From DAOPZJ01 sp964587625 (GTDB lineage: Bacteria > Bacillota > Clostridia > Oscillospirales > JAKOTC01): a stretch of 64,000 nucleotides of DNA. Both the position numbers and the translations under genes were made by a program. The DNA lies in contig CAZPLU010000001.1 in NCBI GenBank assembly GCA_964587625.1, positions 1 through 64,000 on the forward strand. The letters run 5' to 3'. Below, piece by piece: positions 53,240 through 62,200 of this stretch. The stretch's first letter is position 1. The number at the start of each line of letters is the position of its first letter. The notes under the pieces are model-generated. The model was given only the letters and a program-made list of their open reading frames with translations. It was not told where the DNA came from and made no database searches.

Positions 53240-53493
53240 TCATATCAGCTCCGACGGAGATGCGACCGTTGTCCGACGAATCAGAGAGAGCCGCATATGC
53301 TGCGAGCGGCTTTTCGCAAGACGGTACGACCCCTCCCGAGCTTCCGTCCGAAAACGCTTTTTTGCGCAAATAGGCGCGGACGTCCCTTCGCGTTAAGAAG
53401 CCCCAATGAGTTTCGTTTTTAACAAACGATGACAAGGGTGGAACCGTGGGATTTTTCTCACCCCTTGCAGGTTTTTGCCTGCGGGGGTGTTTT
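53240..53493 (+). promoter_or_regulatory. T-box riboswitch controlling thrS
   Basis: The leader contains the T-box core AAGGGTGGAACCGTGG (53434-53449), which pairs with the uncharged tRNA acceptor end, followed by a terminator hairpin (arms 53459-53471 and 53478-53489) and TTTT. Upstream stems include AGAGAG near 53283-53290. The expected Thr specifier codon could not be assigned confidently. Confidence 0.85.
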
Positions 53494-53518
53494 CATTTTC
53501 GGAAAGGATGAATTTATC

Positions 53519-55426
53519 ATGAACATCACATTCAAAGACGGAAAAGTGGTTCAATTTGACGCGCCGCTCTCGGTTTATGACGCGGCAAAGTCGGTCTCGG
53601 AGGACCTGGTGCGCGGCGCGCTGGCCGCGCTGGTCGACGGCAAACGGGTCGACCTGACCCATCTGCTTGACCGGGACTGCGCGTTGCAAATTTTAAATTG
53701 GGAAGATTCGGACGGCAGGTGGACGTTCCGCCACACCGCTTCGCACATTTTGGCGCAGGCGGTCAAGCGCTTGTACCCGCAGGCCAAACTCGCCATCGGC
53801 CCCGCCATCGACGACGGGTTTTATTACGACATCGACGTCGATTTCCCGATCACCTCCGAAATCCTCGAGAAGATCGAGGGTGAGATGAAAAAGATCGTCA
53901 AGGCCAATTATAAGGTCGAGCGCTTTACGATGCCGCGCGATGAGGCAATTGAGTATTATAAGGAAAAAGGCGAGGCGTACAAAGTCGAGTTGATCGAGGA
54001 CTTGCCCGAGGGCGAGGAGATCAGCTTTTATAAGCAGGACGACTTCACCGACCTGTGCGCGGGCAGCCACTTGTTTGCCACGGGGCTGGTCAAGGCGTTC
54101 AAATTGACCTCGGCGACCGGCGCATATTGGCGCGGCGACTCGAAGAAAAAGATGCTGCAGCGCGTCTACGGCACGGCGTTCCCGAAAGCCGCCGACCTCG
54201 AACAATACCTTGCGATGCTCGAGGAGGCCAAAAAGCGCGACCACCGAAAACTGGGCAAGGAGCTCGGGCTCTTTTTGCTGCTGGACGAGGGTCCCGGCTT
54301 CCCGTTCTTCCTGCCCAAGGGCATGGTGCTGAAAAATACGCTGCTCGATTACTGGCACGAGGTGCACAAGCGCTACGGCTATGTCGAGATCAGCACACCG
54401 GTCATATTGAGCCGCCGGCTCTGGGAGACGAGCGGCCACTGGGGACATTATAAAAACAACATGTACACGACCGTCATCGACGAGCAGGACTTTGCGATCA
54501 AGCCGATGAACTGCCCGGGCGGAATGTTGGTCTATCAAACCGAGCCGCATTCCTACCGCGATCTGCCGCTGCGGGTCGGCGAATTGGGCCTCGTCCACCG
54601 CCACGAGTTGTCCGGCGCTTTACACGGGCTGTTCCGCGTCCGCTGCTTCACGCAGGACGACGCGCACATCTTCATGACCCCGGAGCAGATGAAGGACGAA
54701 ATCAAGGGCGTAGTCTCCTTGTTCGACGAGGTCTATTCCCTGTTCAACCTCAGCTACCAAATCGAACTGTCGACCATGCCGGAGGACCACATCGGCGAAA
54801 AGACGACCTGGGATGCCGCCCAAAACACGCTGAGCGAGGCCATCGCCGAGATGGGCAAAACCTATATTGTCAACGAGGGCGACGGCGCGTTCTACGGCCC
54901 GAAACTCGACTTCCACCTGACCGACTGCCTCGGGCGCACCTGGCAGTGCGGCACCCTGCAGCTGGATATGCAGATGCCCGAGCGGTTTGAATTGGAATAC
55001 ACCGGCGCGGACGGCGAAAAGCACCGCCCGGTCATGATCCACCGCGTGGTCTTCGGCTCGATCGAGCGCTTTATCGGCGTGATCACCGAACACTTCGCGG
55101 GCGCGTTCCCGCTGTGGCTGGCTCCGGTGCAGGCGAAAGTGCTGCCGATCTCCGACAAGACGCTCGACGGCGCGAAAGCAGTCAATGACAAGCTGGCCGC
55201 CGCTGGGCTGCGCTGCGAACTCGATACCCGCAACGAAAAGATCGGCTACAAAATCCGCGAGGCACAGCTGCACAAGATCCCGTATATGCTGGTGGTGGGC
55301 GAAAAGGAGCTCGAGGACGGCACGGTCTCGGTGCGCAAGCGCGGCGAGGGCGACATCGGCTCGATGCCGGTCGGCGACTTTATCGCGCTGGCGCAAAAGG
55401 ACATCGCCTCAAAAGCGATCTGGTAA
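53519..55426 (+). CDS. thrS: Threonine-tRNA ligase
   Basis: A 635-residue ThrRS with all domains: TGS (MNITFKDGKVVQFDAPLSVY), editing domain with RHTASHILAQAVKR and CAGSHL metal residues, class II catalytic core (GPGFPFFLPKGM, IKPMNCPGGMLVY with the zinc Cys, RCFTQDDAHIF), and a C-terminal anticodon-binding domain (LAPVQAKVLPISDK). ATG 53519 follows GGAAAGGATG. A T-box leader regulates it in response to uncharged tRNA-Thr. Length is typical. Confidence 0.97.
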   Translation: MNITFKDGKVVQFDAPLSVYDAAKSVSEDLVRGALAALVDGKRVDLTHLLDRDCALQILNWEDSDGRWTFRHTASHILAQAVKRLYPQAKLAIGPAIDDGFYYDIDVDFPITSEILEKIEGEMKKIVKANYKVERFTMPRDEAIEYYKEKGEAYKVELIEDLPEGEEISFYKQDDFTDLCAGSHLFATGLVKAFKLTSATGAYWRGDSKKKMLQRVYGTAFPKAADLEQYLAMLEEAKKRDHRKLGKELGLFLLLDEGPGFPFFLPKGMVLKNTLLDYWHEVHKRYGYVEISTPVILSRRLWETSGHWGHYKNNMYTTVIDEQDFAIKPMNCPGGMLVYQTEPHSYRDLPLRVGELGLVHRHELSGALHGLFRVRCFTQDDAHIFMTPEQMKDEIKGVVSLFDEVYSLFNLSYQIELSTMPEDHIGEKTTWDAAQNTLSEAIAEMGKTYIVNEGDGAFYGPKLDFHLTDCLGRTWQCGTLQLDMQMPERFELEYTGADGEKHRPVMIHRVVFGSIERFIGVITEHFAGAFPLWLAPVQAKVLPISDKTLDGAKAVNDKLAAAGLRCELDTRNEKIGYKIREAQLHKIPYMLVVGEKELEDGTVSVRKRGEGDIGSMPVGDFIALAQKDIASKAIW

Positions 55427-55474
55427 AACAAAAAAATAAAACGGCGGAGGAACGAAACGAAAGGAAGGCACAAG

Positions 55475-56320
55475 ATGATCTATCAATTCACGAAAATGCA
55501 CGGACTCGGCAATGATTATATCTACATCAACTGCTTTGAGCAGGAGGTCAAAAACCCCTCGAAACTGGCAATCGAACTCTCTCCGCGCGGTTTTTCGGTC
55601 GGCTCGGACGGCGTGATTTTGATTCTCCCGTCCGAGGTCGCCGACGCCAAGATGCGCATTTTCAACGCCGACGGCTCAGAGGGAAAGATGTGCGGCAACG
55701 GCATCCGCTGCGTGGGTAAATATATCTATGACAACGGCATCGCCAAAAAGCCGGCCGTCACAATCGAGACCCTTTCGGGCATCAAGACGCTTGAGTTGCA
55801 AATTGAAAACGGCGTCTGCGTCGGTGCGGCGGTCGACATGGGCAAGGCGATATTGGAATGCGCCAAAATCCCGGTGCGGCTGCCGATGGAAACGGCGATC
55901 GCCGTCCCGCAGACCTTTCGGGGCATTCAATATCTGATCACCTGCGTGAGCATGGGCAACCCACACTGCGTGGTGTTCCGCGACGAGATCAGCTCGATTG
56001 ATTTGGCGAACACGGGTCGGATTTTTGAGACCTGCCACCTGTTCCCCGACAGCGTCAACACCGAATTCGTCAAGCCGGTCGGCAAGAACGAGATCGCCAT
56101 GCGGGTCTGGGAGCGCGGCAGCGGCGAGACGCTGGCCTGCGGAACCGGCGCGTGCGCGGCGGCGGTCGCGGCGGTGCTGAACGGAATTTGCGAAAAGGGC
56201 AAGGACATCACCGTACACCTGCGCGGCGGCGACCTGACAATCAATTATACCGACGAGCGTGTTTTGATGACCGGCCCCGCCGTAAAAGTGTACGACGGCA
56301 CCGTGGAAGTGGAATCATAA
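55475..56320 (+). CDS. dapF: Diaminopimelate epimerase
   Basis: A 281-residue enzyme converting LL-DAP to meso-DAP for lysine and peptidoglycan. The start FTKMHGLGNDYIYI, the first catalytic Cys in GSEGKMCGNGIRCVGKY and the second in ETLACGTGACAAAVA are diagnostic. AAGGAAGG precedes the ATG. It is followed after 15 bases by dapL, making a compact DAP-pathway pair. Confidence 0.96.
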   Translation: MIYQFTKMHGLGNDYIYINCFEQEVKNPSKLAIELSPRGFSVGSDGVILILPSEVADAKMRIFNADGSEGKMCGNGIRCVGKYIYDNGIAKKPAVTIETLSGIKTLELQIENGVCVGAAVDMGKAILECAKIPVRLPMETAIAVPQTFRGIQYLITCVSMGNPHCVVFRDEISSIDLANTGRIFETCHLFPDSVNTEFVKPVGKNEIAMRVWERGSGETLACGTGACAAAVAAVLNGICEKGKDITVHLRGGDLTINYTDERVLMTGPAVKVYDGTVEVES

Positions 56321-56335
56321 ACACAGGAGAAAACC

Positions 56336-57523
56336 ATGAGATTAAACAACAATTTTGACAACATCCCCGAGAGTTATCTGTTCGCCACCGTCGGCAGGAA
56401 AGTGAACGAATACAAAAAGGCCAACCCGGACGCGGATGTGATCCGGCTCGGCATCGGCGACGTCACGCTGCCGCTCTGCGAGGCGGTCGTCACCGAGATG
56501 GCGAAGGCCGTGCGCGAGATGGGCACGCCCGAGGGCTTTCGCGGCTACGGCCCCGAGACCCGCTGCTACAGCTATGATTTTTTGACCGGCGCGCTGAAAA
56601 AATACTACGCCGAAAAAGACGTCTCTCTCGAAGACGATGAAATATTCGTCAGCGACGGCGCGAAGAGCGACCTCGGCAGCGTCATGGACCTGCTCGATAC
56701 GAACAACACCATTCTGCTGCCCGATCCGGTCTATCCCGCCTACCTCGACGTCAACGTCATCGCCGGTCACAAAGTCATTTTCGCGGACGCGAATTATGAA
56801 AACGGCTTTGTGCCCCTGCCCGATCCAAACGCAAAGGCCGACTTGATCTACATCTGCTCGCCGAACAATCCGACCGGCGCGGTCTACGGCTTTGGCGCGC
56901 TCAAGGCGTGGGTCGATTACGCGCTTTCCCAAAAAGCGCTGATCATCTTCGACGCCGCCTACGAGGCGTTTGTCGGCGACCCCGCCCTGCCCACTTCGAT
57001 TTATCAGATCGAGGGCGCGAAAAAATGTGCGATCGAGATCTGCTCGCTGTCCAAGACCGCAGGCTTCACCGGCACCCGCTGCGGCTACACCGTCGTGCCG
57101 AACGAGCTGGTCATCGGCGGCGTTTCGCTGAACAAGCGCTGGCAGCGCCGCCAGACCACGAAATACAACGGCACCGGCTACATCATCCAGCGCGGCGCGG
57201 CGGCGGTCTTCTCCGACGCGGGGCAGCGCCAGACCCGGGAGCAGATCGCCTATTACAAAACAAACGCCGCGGTGATCGGCAGCGCGCTCGACGAGCTGGA
57301 CATCTGGTACTGCGGCGGTAAAAATTCGCCGTATATCTGGCTCAAATGCCCGGATATGAAGTCGTGGGACTTTTTCGACCTGCTGCTGCAAAAGGCGCAG
57401 GTGGTCGGCACGCCCGGCGCGGGCTTTGGCAAAAACGGAGAGGGGTATTTCCGCCTGACCGCTTTCGGAAACGCCGAGCGCACCAAAGAGGCCGTGGAGC
57501 GGCTGAAAAGCGTTCTGTGTTGA
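56336..57523 (+). CDS. dapL: LL-diaminopimelate aminotransferase
   Basis: A 395-residue PLP aminotransferase making LL-DAP directly from tetrahydrodipicolinate, the shortcut used in many Clostridia. Signature regions are the start NFDNIPESYLFATVGRKV, IRLGIGDVTLPLCEAV, GYGPETRCYSYDFL, ICSPNNPTGAVYG and the PLP lysine in SLSKTAGFTGTRCGYT. GGAG precedes the ATG. It lies directly behind dapF in the same pathway. Confidence 0.95.
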   Translation: MRLNNNFDNIPESYLFATVGRKVNEYKKANPDADVIRLGIGDVTLPLCEAVVTEMAKAVREMGTPEGFRGYGPETRCYSYDFLTGALKKYYAEKDVSLEDDEIFVSDGAKSDLGSVMDLLDTNNTILLPDPVYPAYLDVNVIAGHKVIFADANYENGFVPLPDPNAKADLIYICSPNNPTGAVYGFGALKAWVDYALSQKALIIFDAAYEAFVGDPALPTSIYQIEGAKKCAIEICSLSKTAGFTGTRCGYTVVPNELVIGGVSLNKRWQRRQTTKYNGTGYIIQRGAAAVFSDAGQRQTREQIAYYKTNAAVIGSALDELDIWYCGGKNSPYIWLKCPDMKSWDFFDLLLQKAQVVGTPGAGFGKNGEGYFRLTAFGNAERTKEAVERLKSVLC

Positions 57524-57547
57524 CATATAAAAAAACCGCTTTCGGAG

Positions 57548-58093
57548 ATGACCCTTGAGGAACTGTGGGAGTTGTTCCCCATTATTCTGACCGCGCATCG
57601 GGACTGCTGGAAGGACTGGTACGCGGAGGAATCGGCGCTGCTGCGGGAAATACTGCCGGCAGGGCAGATTGTTCGCGTCAGCCATATCGGCAGCACGGCG
57701 GTCGACGGGATTTGGGCGAAGCCGACCGTCGATATCCTCATTGAGACAACGCCGGAATGCGATTGGGATGCGATTTGCAAAATCATGGACGATAAGGGTT
57801 ACGGCTGCATGTCAAAGAACCCAAACCGGATCACATTTATGAAAGGGTACACCGAAGACGGCTTTGCCGAGCGCGTGTTTCATTTGCATCTGCGCCGGGC
57901 CGGAGATCACGGCGAGTTATATTTCCGGGATTATTTAAACGATCATCCGGAAATCGCACAGGAATATGAACGGCTCAAGCTCGGACTTTGGAAAAAGCAC
58001 GAACACAACCGCGACGCTTACACCACCGAAAAAAGCGCGTTTGTCGCGGAATATACTGAACAAGCGAAGGCGGATTATCAAGGGCGGTATTGA
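57548..58093 (+). CDS. GrpB family protein (UPF0157)
   Basis: A 181-residue member of the GrpB/UPF0157 nucleotidyltransferase-fold family. SHIGSTAVDGIWAKPTVDIL is the family motif, followed by FHLHLRRAGDHGELYFRDYL. Function is unknown; homologs are stand-alone or fused to dephospho-CoA kinase. It starts 24 bases after dapL and ends at a strong terminator. Confidence 0.88.
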   Translation: MTLEELWELFPIILTAHRDCWKDWYAEESALLREILPAGQIVRVSHIGSTAVDGIWAKPTVDILIETTPECDWDAICKIMDDKGYGCMSKNPNRITFMKGYTEDGFAERVFHLHLRRAGDHGELYFRDYLNDHPEIAQEYERLKLGLWKKHEHNRDAYTTEKSAFVAEYTEQAKADYQGRY

Positions 58094-58098
58094 CAAGC

Positions 58099-58132
58099 AA
58101 AGCGGGATGAGGGCATATCCTCATCCCGCTTT
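58099..58132. terminator. Bidirectional terminator
   Basis: AAAGCGGGATGAGG (58099-58112) pairs with CCTCATCCCGCTTT (58119-58132) with a 6-base loop, between convergent genes. Confidence 0.85.
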
Positions 58133-58216
58133 CATTTGAGACCACCCCGTCAAGTCCGCCTGAAGGCGGCCTTGCCACCCCTCCGAAGAGGGGATGCGGC
58201 CTTTGAATCGTAATTT

Positions 58217-58993
58217 TCAGATGAGGGGTTTTCCCTCCCACTCCTCCTCGGGGGCAATGCCGAGAATTTTTACAATCGTCGGCGCGAGATCCATAATACC
58301 CGCATTTTCCAATCCGCAGCCCGGGACAAATTCATCCCCCGCGGCAAACAACGGAATGGTCATATCCTCGGGCATCTCGGTGCCGTGGCTGCGTTCGTGA
58401 CCGCCGTGATCCGCCGTCACGAAGACCGCATAATCCCGGCTCAGCGCTTTTACAACCCGCTCGATACAATCCCAACTCTGATGGATCGCGCGCATATACT
58501 CCTCGGTCATCCATCCGAAGTTATGCCCCGCTTCGTCGGTGAATCCGAGATACAAAAACGCAAAATCGGGCGCGTGTTTTTGCATGTATTCAACGGCGTC
58601 CTCAGTGATGCGGAGGTTGGCTTGCTCATAACTCATGATACGGCCTGAATAAAAGCAACTGTGCGCCAGCGCGTCAGGTCTGCCCAGATCACGCAGCTCC
58701 TCCCAGTCATAAAACATCGCGCCGGTTTTTTTGTTGGCGCGCAGCACGTCAAAAATTCCTCGGATCGGTCGAACCTGCGGCACATATAAATTGGTGGTAA
58801 CCCCGTGCCTTTGCGGCGTCACGCTGTGAAACAGTGACATGTGACACGGCAATGTGACCGACGGCATGACCGTCCGCGCCTCGGCGGTATAACTCCCGCG
58901 TTTTTGAAGTTCCCTGATGAACGGATGCGGACATTTTGCAACCGCGTCGGGCCGCATTCCGTCCACCAGAATCAATAATGCTTTTTTACTCAT
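58217..58993 (-). CDS. Alkaline phosphatase-superfamily phosphodiesterase
   Basis: A 258-residue protein of the nucleotide pyrophosphatase/phosphodiesterase type. ALLILVDGMRPDAV (metal Asp), MPSVTLPCHMSLFHSVTPQRHG (nucleophile Thr position), FTDEAGHNFGW (Asp, His) and FVTADHGGHER (Asp-His) are the two-metal site of the family. No signal peptide, so a cytoplasmic hydrolase. The substrate is unknown. It is short for the superfamily (usually 400+), a compact form common in Clostridia. Confidence 0.85.
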   Translation of the reverse strand: MSKKALLILVDGMRPDAVAKCPHPFIRELQKRGSYTAEARTVMPSVTLPCHMSLFHSVTPQRHGVTTNLYVPQVRPIRGIFDVLRANKKTGAMFYDWEELRDLGRPDALAHSCFYSGRIMSYEQANLRITEDAVEYMQKHAPDFAFLYLGFTDEAGHNFGWMTEEYMRAIHQSWDCIERVVKALSRDYAVFVTADHGGHERSHGTEMPEDMTIPLFAAGDEFVPGCGLENAGIMDLAPTIVKILGIAPEEEWEGKPLI

Positions 58994-59113
58994 CGGAGGG
59001 GTTCCTTTCCCTTGTTAATTTCGCAGTCATGTTTTAAGTTTACTTCCCGACCCGCTCGTTGTCAAGGGTTATAACGCTGGACGATTTTTTTCGAACGGAT
59101 TTAACGGGTTTGC

Positions 59114-59142
59114 TTGACAAGCGTATTCGAGTTCTATATAAT
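59114..59142 (+). promoter_or_regulatory. Promoter of the LRR lipoprotein gene
   Basis: TTGACA (59114-59119) and TATAAT (59137-59142) with a 17-base spacer, consensus hexamers. Confidence 0.88.
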
Positions 59143-59174
59143 GGAAATATCGGAAACAGTTAGGGGGAAGTATA

Positions 59175-60827
59175 ATGAAAAAAGTATTTGTTTCGGCAAT
59201 TGTGTTTGTAATGATTTTCACCGCGTTTGGTTGCGGAGAAAAGCCCGGGTTCTCGGAAATATCCTCGGTACCGGCTGTCTCGATTGTGCCGCAGTCACAG
59301 ATTCCGGTGGAGAGTTCTTCGCTCCCCTCCGCCGCAAGCGAGCCGTCCGTGTCCCCGTCCATTCCCGCCTCACAGGCCGCTTCTTCCGCAGAGACGTCCT
59401 CAAAAACCTCCTCTGCGGTTTCGTCACAGCCGCCGGTGACGACCGGCTCGACCGACCTGTTCACCTATGAGGTCTCGAACAATGCCGTTACCATCACCAA
59501 ATACAAGGGCGCTGCACCCGACGTCACCGTGCCTGCCGCGATTGACGCCAAAGCGGTTGTTGCGGTCGGCGCAAACGCCTTCACGGGGACGGCGGTGACT
59601 TCGATATCGCTCGAAAACGGCATTGCAGCGGTCGGGGAAAAAGCGTTTTCCGGATGCTCGGCGTTGGAATTCATCTCCATTCCCGCATCCGTGACCGCCA
59701 TCGCTTCGAATGCGTTTGAGGGCAGTTCGAAAGCCCGCGTCGCCGCGCCCGGCGGTTCTGTCGCTTCGACCTTTGCCGCAAACGCTGGGATTGCCGCCGT
59801 CTATCCGTATCAGATCGACAACGGCGTCTATCGCTTTGAGGTCTATGACACCTATGCGGTCATTTTGGCATGCAAATCGTCTGAGGCAGAGATCACGGTG
59901 CCCACGACGCTCTATGGCAAGACCGTGACCGTTATCAACTCGCAGGCCTTTGTGAACCTGACCGCGCTGACAAAAGTCACGCTTCCCGAAAATTTGACAG
60001 CGATGCTCACACGCGCTTTTGTCGGCTGCACCGCGCTTGCTTCCGTCGTTTTCCCAGTAAGTGTGATCTCCATCGGGGAAAATGCCTTCGACAACTGCCC
60101 TAAGGTCAGTATCGCGGCACCCCAAAATTCCTATGCGGAGGACTATTCCCTCCGTAATCTCCCGGCGGTATTCGTGCGAAACGGCACGGTTGAGGGCTTC
60201 AATTACGCCGTCTATACCAATCAAGTCAAAATCACCGCTTATATCGGCACCTCGGCCGCTGTGACCGTCCCGACCCATATTGAAAACCTGCCGGTCACCG
60301 GCATCGAATCCGGGGCGTTTATCAACAATACCACCGTCACTTCTGTCATGATGTCCGACAAACTCCACACCATCGGCAGCGATGTCTTTTCGGGTTGCAC
60401 AAACCTGACTTCGATTCACCTTTCCAACGGGTTCGGTGAAATCTCCGATCGGCTGTTTTATAATTGCACCGCTCTTGTGGCGGTGAACATCCCCTCCAAA
60501 ATCACCGAAATCGGGGACTATGCGTTCTACCGCTGTGCGATAACGGGCGTTTCGCTCCCGATCACCGTCAAAAAAATCGGCGATTACGCGTTCGGCGAAT
60601 GCGCCAAACTGACCGCGATCCACGTCGGCGAGGGTCTGCTCGAGATCGGCAGCTATTCGTTCGGGCAGTGCGGCGCACTGGCTGCCATCACGCTTCCGAA
60701 ATCGTTGCAGAGCTTGGTCGCAACCGCTTTTTCCGGATGCACAACCCTCCAAATCTTCGCCTATACGGACAGCACAGCCGCCACGCTGCTGACGAGTATG
60801 GCGATTCCGTTCACGGCGCTGGCATAA
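59175..60827 (+). CDS. BspA-type leucine-rich-repeat lipoprotein
   Basis: A 550-residue surface protein. The signal peptide IVFVMIFTAFGC ends in a lipobox-like FGC. A Ser/Pro/Ala-rich linker (residues 25-95) follows, then three blocks beginning YEV/FEV/NYAV...ITxYxG, each with BspA/LRR_5 repeats (e.g. VTSISLENGIAAVGEKAFSG and KITEIGDYAFYRCAITGVSL). Such proteins bind host or bacterial surfaces. The gene has its own strong promoter and a GGGGG binding site. No other cell-surface genes are adjacent. Confidence 0.9.
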   Translation: MKKVFVSAIVFVMIFTAFGCGEKPGFSEISSVPAVSIVPQSQIPVESSSLPSAASEPSVSPSIPASQAASSAETSSKTSSAVSSQPPVTTGSTDLFTYEVSNNAVTITKYKGAAPDVTVPAAIDAKAVVAVGANAFTGTAVTSISLENGIAAVGEKAFSGCSALEFISIPASVTAIASNAFEGSSKARVAAPGGSVASTFAANAGIAAVYPYQIDNGVYRFEVYDTYAVILACKSSEAEITVPTTLYGKTVTVINSQAFVNLTALTKVTLPENLTAMLTRAFVGCTALASVVFPVSVISIGENAFDNCPKVSIAAPQNSYAEDYSLRNLPAVFVRNGTVEGFNYAVYTNQVKITAYIGTSAAVTVPTHIENLPVTGIESGAFINNTTVTSVMMSDKLHTIGSDVFSGCTNLTSIHLSNGFGEISDRLFYNCTALVAVNIPSKITEIGDYAFYRCAITGVSLPITVKKIGDYAFGECAKLTAIHVGEGLLEIGSYSFGQCGALAAITLPKSLQSLVATAFSGCTTLQIFAYTDSTAATLLTSMAIPFTALA

Positions 60828-60969
60828 ATCAAACCGGAAGCCCTGTCTCCCGTGCGATTTTCGCTGTGAACAAGAATTGACTTTTGCGATACGCCGTTTG
60901 TTCGAAATTCGAACCGGCAATGGGAACTGAAATATAAAGCGGCATGCGAATATCGGCGGTTCGTTGGTT

Positions 60970-61728
60970 TCAAACGGTTATGATAAAATACTTGATCATC
61001 GCGAACGCCTCACGTATCCAAAAGGATTGCTGCAGGATGTACGGGCTTTCGGAGGAATACGGGGCGCTGTCCAGACCCGCGTGTTTGGCGTACAGCGCGC
61101 TGCGGTATTGATGGAACCGGTCGGTGATGATGACGACTTTGTGACCGATTCCGTTTTTTTCGAGGATTTTTGCGGCGAATTTCAAATTCTCGTTGCTGTC
61201 GGTCGATCGGTCCTCCGTCAAAATACGCTCCGGGGCGATCCCTTTCTCGGCGAGGTATTGCTTCATCACGTCGGCTTCGGTGCGATTGCTGTTGCTGCCC
61301 TCGCCCCCGGTGACCACGCAGATCACACCGGGATGTGTCTGTAAAAAATCGGCCGCCGCGTCGAGCCGATATTGCAGCATCAGCTGGGGCCGGTCGCCCT
61401 CGATGCCGCCGCCCATCACGATTACGGCGTCGGGATTTGCGGTCGCAGGCACAAAGGAACCGCCGGCGATGACCGCCATCATCACAAGCAGATAGGCGGA
61501 ACCGATGCAAAATATCGCCCAAAAGACGATTTTCACCGGGCGGTAGGTCTTTTTCAACAGCTTTTTCAAAACCGTTGCAATGGCAGGCAGCGTGATGAAA
61601 AAAACGCCGAGCAGCGCCGGAAACCACACGCCGATGTTGATGATCCGATAGGTGATATAGGGCAGCAGCGAAAACGCAATCAAAAAAATACCCGAACCGA
61701 TGAATATGCTTTTTGTGATTTTTTTCAT
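60970..61728 (-). CDS. YdcF family protein (DUF218)
   Basis: A 252-residue protein with three N-terminal membrane helices (residues ~8-30, 36-56, 66-92) and a DUF218 domain: DAVIVMGGGIEGDRPQLML, VICVVTGGEGSNSNRTEAD, ILTEDRSTDSNENLKFA and KVVIITDRFHQYRSAL. The ElyC/SanA/YdcF group affects envelope integrity; substrate unknown. AAGGGG precedes the ATG. Confidence 0.9.
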   Translation of the reverse strand: MKKITKSIFIGSGIFLIAFSLLPYITYRIINIGVWFPALLGVFFITLPAIATVLKKLLKKTYRPVKIVFWAIFCIGSAYLLVMMAVIAGGSFVPATANPDAVIVMGGGIEGDRPQLMLQYRLDAAADFLQTHPGVICVVTGGEGSNSNRTEADVMKQYLAEKGIAPERILTEDRSTDSNENLKFAAKILEKNGIGHKVVIITDRFHQYRSALYAKHAGLDSAPYSSESPYILQQSFWIREAFAMIKYFIITV

Positions 61729-61769
61729 AAATACCCCTTACTGACGAAGTGACCTTATTTTAATGCCTG

Positions 61770-62009
61770 CTGAACAATTCAAAAACGCAACAGATTCAAT
61801 GGTTTAATGGCGTTTTCGAATTGTTCAGGTGCAAAGTTTTTTAGCGAATCGCTTAAAAACCTTGCACTTCGCCTTTGCGGCGTGTGTCCGCAAAGGCGAA
61901 CAGGCAGTAAATCAATGTATCTGAAACGGCAAAACAAGTTTGTTTTGCCGTCAAAAAGAGCAATATTTGCTCTTTTTGCAAATGCGTTTCGCAAAACGCA
62001 TTTGTTCAG
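61770..62009. repeat. Chain of six adjoining hairpins
   Basis: Six inverted repeats follow one another in 240 bp: arms 61770-61788/61810-61828 (one mismatch), 61830-61847/61849-61866 (two mismatches), 61868-61880/61888-61900 (perfect 13 bp), 61926-61936/61941-61951, 61952-61963/61967-61978 and 61979-61989/61994-62004 (perfect). The last three touch with no linker. The outermost CTGAACAA (61770) also pairs with TTGTTCAG (62002-62009). Open frames on both strands here are a consequence of this structure. The remainder of 61729-62200 shows no gene. Confidence 0.75.
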
Positions 62010-62139
62010 TGGACATTATTTTATCACATTTCGGCCGAATTGCCAAGTTCACGGCCGAGGGAAACGCACGCGCATTTCCCCGCGCGGTTTTTTGAAGTGT
62101 TGGTTTCAGAATAATCCGATAAAAAATACCCGTATAAAC

Positions 62140-62171
62140 GCACAGCGCCGCCCGAAAGGGCGGCGTTGCGT
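62140..62171 (-). terminator. GAAA-loop hairpin, probable terminator of the leftward gene
   Basis: CGCCGCCC (62146-62153) pairs with GGGCGGCG (62158-62165) around GAAA on the plus strand, with the stem extended weakly outward. It is 30-60 bases past the stop at 62201; T-run is modest. Confidence 0.5.
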
Positions 62172-62200
62172 GGGACGTCATAAGGAGGTATGACTTGAAT

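Noticed and set aside
61779..62193. Open frames on both strands in the hairpin chain
   Set aside because: They arise from inverted repeats; no ribosome binding site and no recognisable protein.
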